Assembly: GCA_020635085.1 (NCBI GenBank)
Contig: JACKAL010000007.1
Coordinates: 1-64,000 of the forward strand
DNA: 64,000 bases
Origin: Pseudobdellovibrionaceae bacterium
GTDB lineage: Bacteria; Bdellovibrionota; Bdellovibrionia; Bdellovibrionales; JAGQZY01
Direction: 5' to 3'
The translations under genes were made by a program, and so were the position numbers. Shown piece after piece: positions 61,395 through 64,000 of the stretch. The notes beneath the pieces were generated by a model. It was not told the DNA's origin, did no database searches, and was given only the letters and a program-made list of their open reading frames with translations. Positions within the stretch are counted from its first letter, which is position 1. Each line of letters begins with the position of its first letter.

Positions 61395-62556
61395 GTGAGT
61401 CTCCTCGATTTTTTATATTGCGCAAATGATCCACAATGCTCACCAAAGCTTCGATGAAACTTTCCACCTCTTCACGCGTGGTCATCCAACCCATAGAAAC
61501 ACGAAGAGAACTTTGTGCTTCGTCGCGTGTAAGCCCCATGTTCCGTAGCACCACGCTGGGCTCAGAACTTCCCGAGCTACAAGCAGATCCAGTGCTCACC
61601 GAAAATCCTTTAATATCTAAACTCATCAGTAAAGATTCACCATGTACACCCGGCAAAATCACACTGGACGTGTTGGGAACCCGCTTCGCTTTTTGCGAAG
61701 TGATCTCAGCATCAGGAATTTTTTGTAAAATTTGTGCCTCAAAAAAATCTCTTAACTCCAACATGTGCTCATAGTGCTCGGGCATTTTTTGGAGTTTGTG
61801 TGCCATATAGCCCATGGAGGCAATGGCCAGGACGTTTTCAGTGCCCGCGCGACGCCCACGCTCCTGCCCCCCACCGTGGATGTAATTAAAAAATTCCTGC
61901 CCACGACGCGCATAAATCGCCCCCGTACCTTTGAGCGCATAAAACTTGTGGCCAGAAAATGTGGCATAATCCACACCGAGATCACCTAAGTTGATATTGA
62001 TCTTTCCAATGGCTTGCACAGCATCCGTATGCATGAGTGCCCCGCGCGCTTTCGCAAGAGTGGCAATTTTTTTAATCGGCAGTAAAATACCTGTTTCGTT
62101 ATTGGCAAGCATCATGGAAACCAAAAGTGTTTTTTCTGAAAGAACTCTTTCAAAGTGAAAAAAATCCAACTCCCCTTGACGATTCACCTCTATACGATGA
62201 ACCTTAAAACCTTGGGTTTCGGCAAAATCCATCGCCCGCGTCACACTCGGATGCTCAATCGTGGTCGTGATAAGCTCTTTACGCTCTTCTGCTTGCGCTG
62301 AAAACAGTAAACCGCAAATGACAGTGTTGTTGCCTTCACTGCCGCCGCTGGTAAAAATCAACTCCAAAGGACTTACACCTAAAGCATCGGCGATACTTTG
62401 GCGCGCTTCGCGCACCAATTTTTTAGCCTGCCGCCCATGGGCATGCACTGAACTTGGGTTTCCCCAAAACGGCAGCCATTCTACAATTTTTTCCTGTAGT
62501 TCCGGATGAATGGGGCTTGTCGCATTGTAATCGAAGTAAATAGGGCCATTTAACAT
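61378..62556 (-). CDS. Cysteine desulfurase (IscS/NifS family)
   Basis: 392 residues. PLP enzyme: YFDYNATSPIHPE start, FTSGGSEGNNTVI, PLP Lys in TFSGHKFYALKGTG, and the catalytic Cys in VSTGSACSSGSSEPS. It releases sulfur from cysteine for tRNA thiolation and iron-sulfur clusters. First gene of the operon leading into mnmA; the Cys-containing loop is of the NifS/IscS (group I) type. No clear Shine-Dalgarno; the 270 bases upstream show no other gene. Confidence 0.93.
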   Translation of the reverse strand: MLNGPIYFDYNATSPIHPELQEKIVEWLPFWGNPSSVHAHGRQAKKLVREARQSIADALGVSPLELIFTSGGSEGNNTVICGLLFSAQAEERKELITTTIEHPSVTRAMDFAETQGFKVHRIEVNRQGELDFFHFERVLSEKTLLVSMMLANNETGILLPIKKIATLAKARGALMHTDAVQAIGKININLGDLGVDYATFSGHKFYALKGTGAIYARRGQEFFNYIHGGGQERGRRAGTENVLAIASMGYMAHKLQKMPEHYEHMLELRDFFEAQILQKIPDAEITSQKAKRVPNTSSVILPGVHGESLLMSLDIKGFSVSTGSACSSGSSEPSVVLRNMGLTRDEAQSSLRVSMGWMTTREEVESFIEALVSIVDHLRNIKNRGDSRANPS

Positions 62557-62827
62557 GGCGCAAAACTACCACAAAGGCCCTCGGCGCTCAAGGGCCTAAA
62601 GAGCCTCTAGCTCGCCCGTATTGCTCATGACTCATATGACAGCAATACCAAGACCTTACGAAAGGCCTTAGTTTTAGTAAAATAATAACCATTTTTTACA
62701 GTTTTACAGGGTACTTGTAAAAACTAGCCTTTATCACGCACATTAACTATATTGCAGCACAAATAAACCGGCGGTTTAAGATTAAAAATGTTTAATGATC
62801 TTGGCGCTAAAAAATGGAGAAGTAGTT

Positions 62828-63226
62828 ATGAAGTTCGCTTTTTTTGCATCTGCACTTTTTTTATTCTTCCAGGCCCACGCAGAAGAATACACTTGCCCTG
62901 ACTATAAACTGACTTGTGAGCTACAAAAATTAAATGAAAATTTAGGATTTGTAACAACAAAAACTCTAACCGCGCCTTTTGAAGCATTCAATGCCTATGA
63001 GCCATCTGCCCCTGCAGATACGTGTGCAGCTGGATTTTATTTCTCTGAATCGGACACAGGACTTGATGTTTCCTATCATGCTCTCGTCACAGAAGATCTT
63101 GATGCGTATTTATTCGTTGGCAAAGACTATGGAGCCAAAAATCCACAATTTAAATTAGCTGTTACTCCTGGCAAAGAGTTCAGTCTTTATAATGGTGACC
63201 AACAGATGGTGTGCGTTTTAAAGTAA
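62828..63226 (+). CDS. Small exported protein, unknown function
   Basis: About 132 residues from the ATG at 62828, which has GGAGAAG upstream and begins a signal peptide (MKFAFFASALFLFFQAHAEE); the frame itself opens at 62795. Four Cys (YTCPDYKLTC, DTCAAGF, VCVL) suggest two disulfides in a small beta-rich domain. No family recognised. A good terminator follows at 63253. Confidence 0.7.
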   Translation: MKFAFFASALFLFFQAHAEEYTCPDYKLTCELQKLNENLGFVTTKTLTAPFEAFNAYEPSAPADTCAAGFYFSESDTGLDVSYHALVTEDLDAYLFVGKDYGAKNPQFKLAVTPGKEFSLYNGDQQMVCVLK

Positions 63227-63252
63227 TTAACAGCCGTGACAATTTATAAATG

Positions 63253-63283
63253 AAAAAGGGACATTTTTTAATGTCCCTTTTTT
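63253..63283 (+). terminator. Rho-independent terminator after gene 62828-63226
   Basis: AAAAAGGGACAT (63253-63264) pairs with ATGTCCCTTTTT (63271-63282) and ends in a T run; the A run on the left makes it usable from the minus strand too, where the DUF423 gene ends at 63369. Confidence 0.85.
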
Positions 63284-63368
63284 ATTTAGTGCCAATACGA
63301 AAACTTCAAGTCCTCGATTTTTTAGAGATTAAAGTGCGCATGCACTTGGAAGCAAATCATCGAAAACC

Positions 63369-63752
63369 TCAAACAAACTTGTTGGTCGTACGAAATATCG
63401 AAAACATAAAACTGATCCAGCCAAAGATAAAAAACATGCCACCAACGGGGGTTACAAAGACAACCCCCGGTATTTTCATAAAAGTTAATATATAAAGACT
63501 TCCTGAAAAAAGAAGAATTCCAAAGGTAAAAAAGAAACCGGCCCAAAAACTCGGAGCCCACTTTTCCCAATGACTCCATAACCCTAGAGCAAGTAATGCA
63601 ATACCGTGAAACATCATGTAGCGGGTGGCTACATCAAAAATTTCAAAACTGCGTTCATCGAGAGTGGTTTTTAGAACATGTGCAGCAAATGCTCCTAAAA
63701 TAACAGTAAGACAACAAAACACACACCCCAATAATAGCCAAAATCGTCCCAT
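63369..63752 (-). CDS. DUF423-family inner membrane protein
   Basis: 127 residues, four membrane helices. Opening LLGCVFCCLTVILGAFAAHVLK, then RYMMFHGIALLALGL and GILLFSGSLYILTF...VTPVGGMFFIFGW: the DUF423 pattern (YwdK/YgdD-like). Function unknown. Ten bases separate it from the upstream homogentisate dioxygenase gene on the same strand, so the two are probably co-transcribed. GGAGAAG precedes the ATG. Confidence 0.88.
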   Translation of the reverse strand: MGRFWLLLGCVFCCLTVILGAFAAHVLKTTLDERSFEIFDVATRYMMFHGIALLALGLWSHWEKWAPSFWAGFFFTFGILLFSGSLYILTFMKIPGVVFVTPVGGMFFIFGWISFMFSIFRTTNKFV

Positions 63753-63761
63753 ATTCTTCTC

Positions 63762-64000
63762 CTACAAATGAAGGCGTTTAAGCCCTTGCCAGCACTTCCA
63801 GTAGTCGTGATCCAATGAAGCTTCCTCTAGCGCAAAAGAACTAACACTATAATGCAAAGAGCTCTCAAACATAAAAGCCATAGTCTGATCCACCTTAACC
63901 GGCTTTTCAGAACGTTTGAGTTCGTTTTGAAAAGTCTCAGCATCCGGCCCGTGAGGCACCATGCAATTGTGCAAACTCATTCCTCCCGGCAAGAACCCTT
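63762..64000 (-). CDS. hmgA: Homogentisate 1,2-dioxygenase (C-terminal 78 residues, cut by window edge)
   Basis: The frame enters from the right edge and ends at 63762. The fragment GFLPGGMSLHNCMVPHGPDAETF, TMAFMFESSL and DHDYWKCWQGLK corresponds to the conserved end of homogentisate dioxygenase, the ring-opening iron enzyme of tyrosine/phenylalanine breakdown; the His in PHGPDA region lies in the iron-site fold. Amino-acid catabolism fits a protein-eating lifestyle (inference). An internal ATG at 63992 is not the start. Confidence 0.85.
   Translation of the reverse strand, partial: GFLPGGMSLHNCMVPHGPDAETFQNELKRSEKPVKVDQTMAFMFESSLHYSVSSFALEEASLDHDYWKCWQGLKRLHL

Noticed and set aside
1..64000. 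tRNA, rRNA, CRISPR or intact transposase genes
   Set aside because: None was recognised by eye; weak tRNAs cannot be excluded without a covariance search.

Overview
The window looks like a chromosomal segment of a Bdellovibrionota-type bacterium (Bdellovibrio/Bacteriovorax relatives). The main reasons are two TIGR02147-family regulators (7808-8623 and 30447-31292), many small Sec-exported proteins and lipoproteins of unknown function, a lipoprotein-like protein with the 'YQNCG' mature start common in this group, and an enoyl-reductase-like protein of the FabMG type. The genome is gene-dense, with much translational coupling (ATGA overlaps and frequent GTG/TTG starts). I see no rRNA, tRNA, CRISPR array or intact transposase.

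Layout. 1-2.5 kb: the start of a PrxQ/Bcp peroxiredoxin, a FabMG-like enoyl reductase and an RNase Z-like metallo-beta-lactamase protein. 2.5-4.4 kb: an unusually gene-poor stretch that may hold decayed genes. 4.5-9.5 kb: an accessory, repeat-rich block of small minus-strand genes, each followed at its 3' end by a copy of the same 170-270 bp repeat; it also holds a HigB/HigA-like toxin-antitoxin pair with an operator-promoter and a TIGR02147 regulator. 9.5-15 kb: POT peptide transporter, RsmB-like RNA methyltransferase, two exported proteins and MepA endopeptidase. 15-19 kb: a three-gene overlapping operon coding for an NDH-2/SelD-like fusion, a DUF432-like protein and an MscS channel. 19-29 kb: trypsin-like lipoprotein, YihY/BrkB, LpxO-like hydroxylase, a tesA-ybbA-ybbP-type cluster and a CPA2 antiporter. 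29-33 kb: exported proteins, including tandem paralogous lipoproteins next to a second TIGR02147 regulator.

33-42 kb is a nine-gene purine operon, transcribed purM-purN-(unknown)-purB-purC-purS-purQ-purL-purF with almost every junction overlapping; the 364-residue third gene is unrecognised. 42-47.7 kb: outer-membrane protein, FKBP isomerase, a c-type-cytochrome-like lipoprotein, an ankyrin protein and a cytochrome b562-like protein. 47.75-52.2 kb: an RND transporter and TolC-like pair without an adaptor gene, bracketed by two directly oriented copies of a 49-bp hairpin repeat that also occurs in the 4.5-9.5 kb block. 52.8-62.6 kb: a long minus-strand operon running cysteine desulfurase, mnmA, mtaB, rnc, era, der, an NSS-family transporter, then an OmpR-type response regulator and its histidine kinase. 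The right end carries an exported protein, a DUF423 membrane protein and the 3' end of homogentisate dioxygenase.

The most unusual signals are the 49-bp hairpin repeat (five clear copies and one degenerate one, all in one orientation) and its association with cassette-like gene units and with the RND pair; the redox/SelD-like + DUF432 + MscS operon; and the unknown protein built into the purine operon. All functional calls are from reading the sequence and family knowledge; no database search was run.
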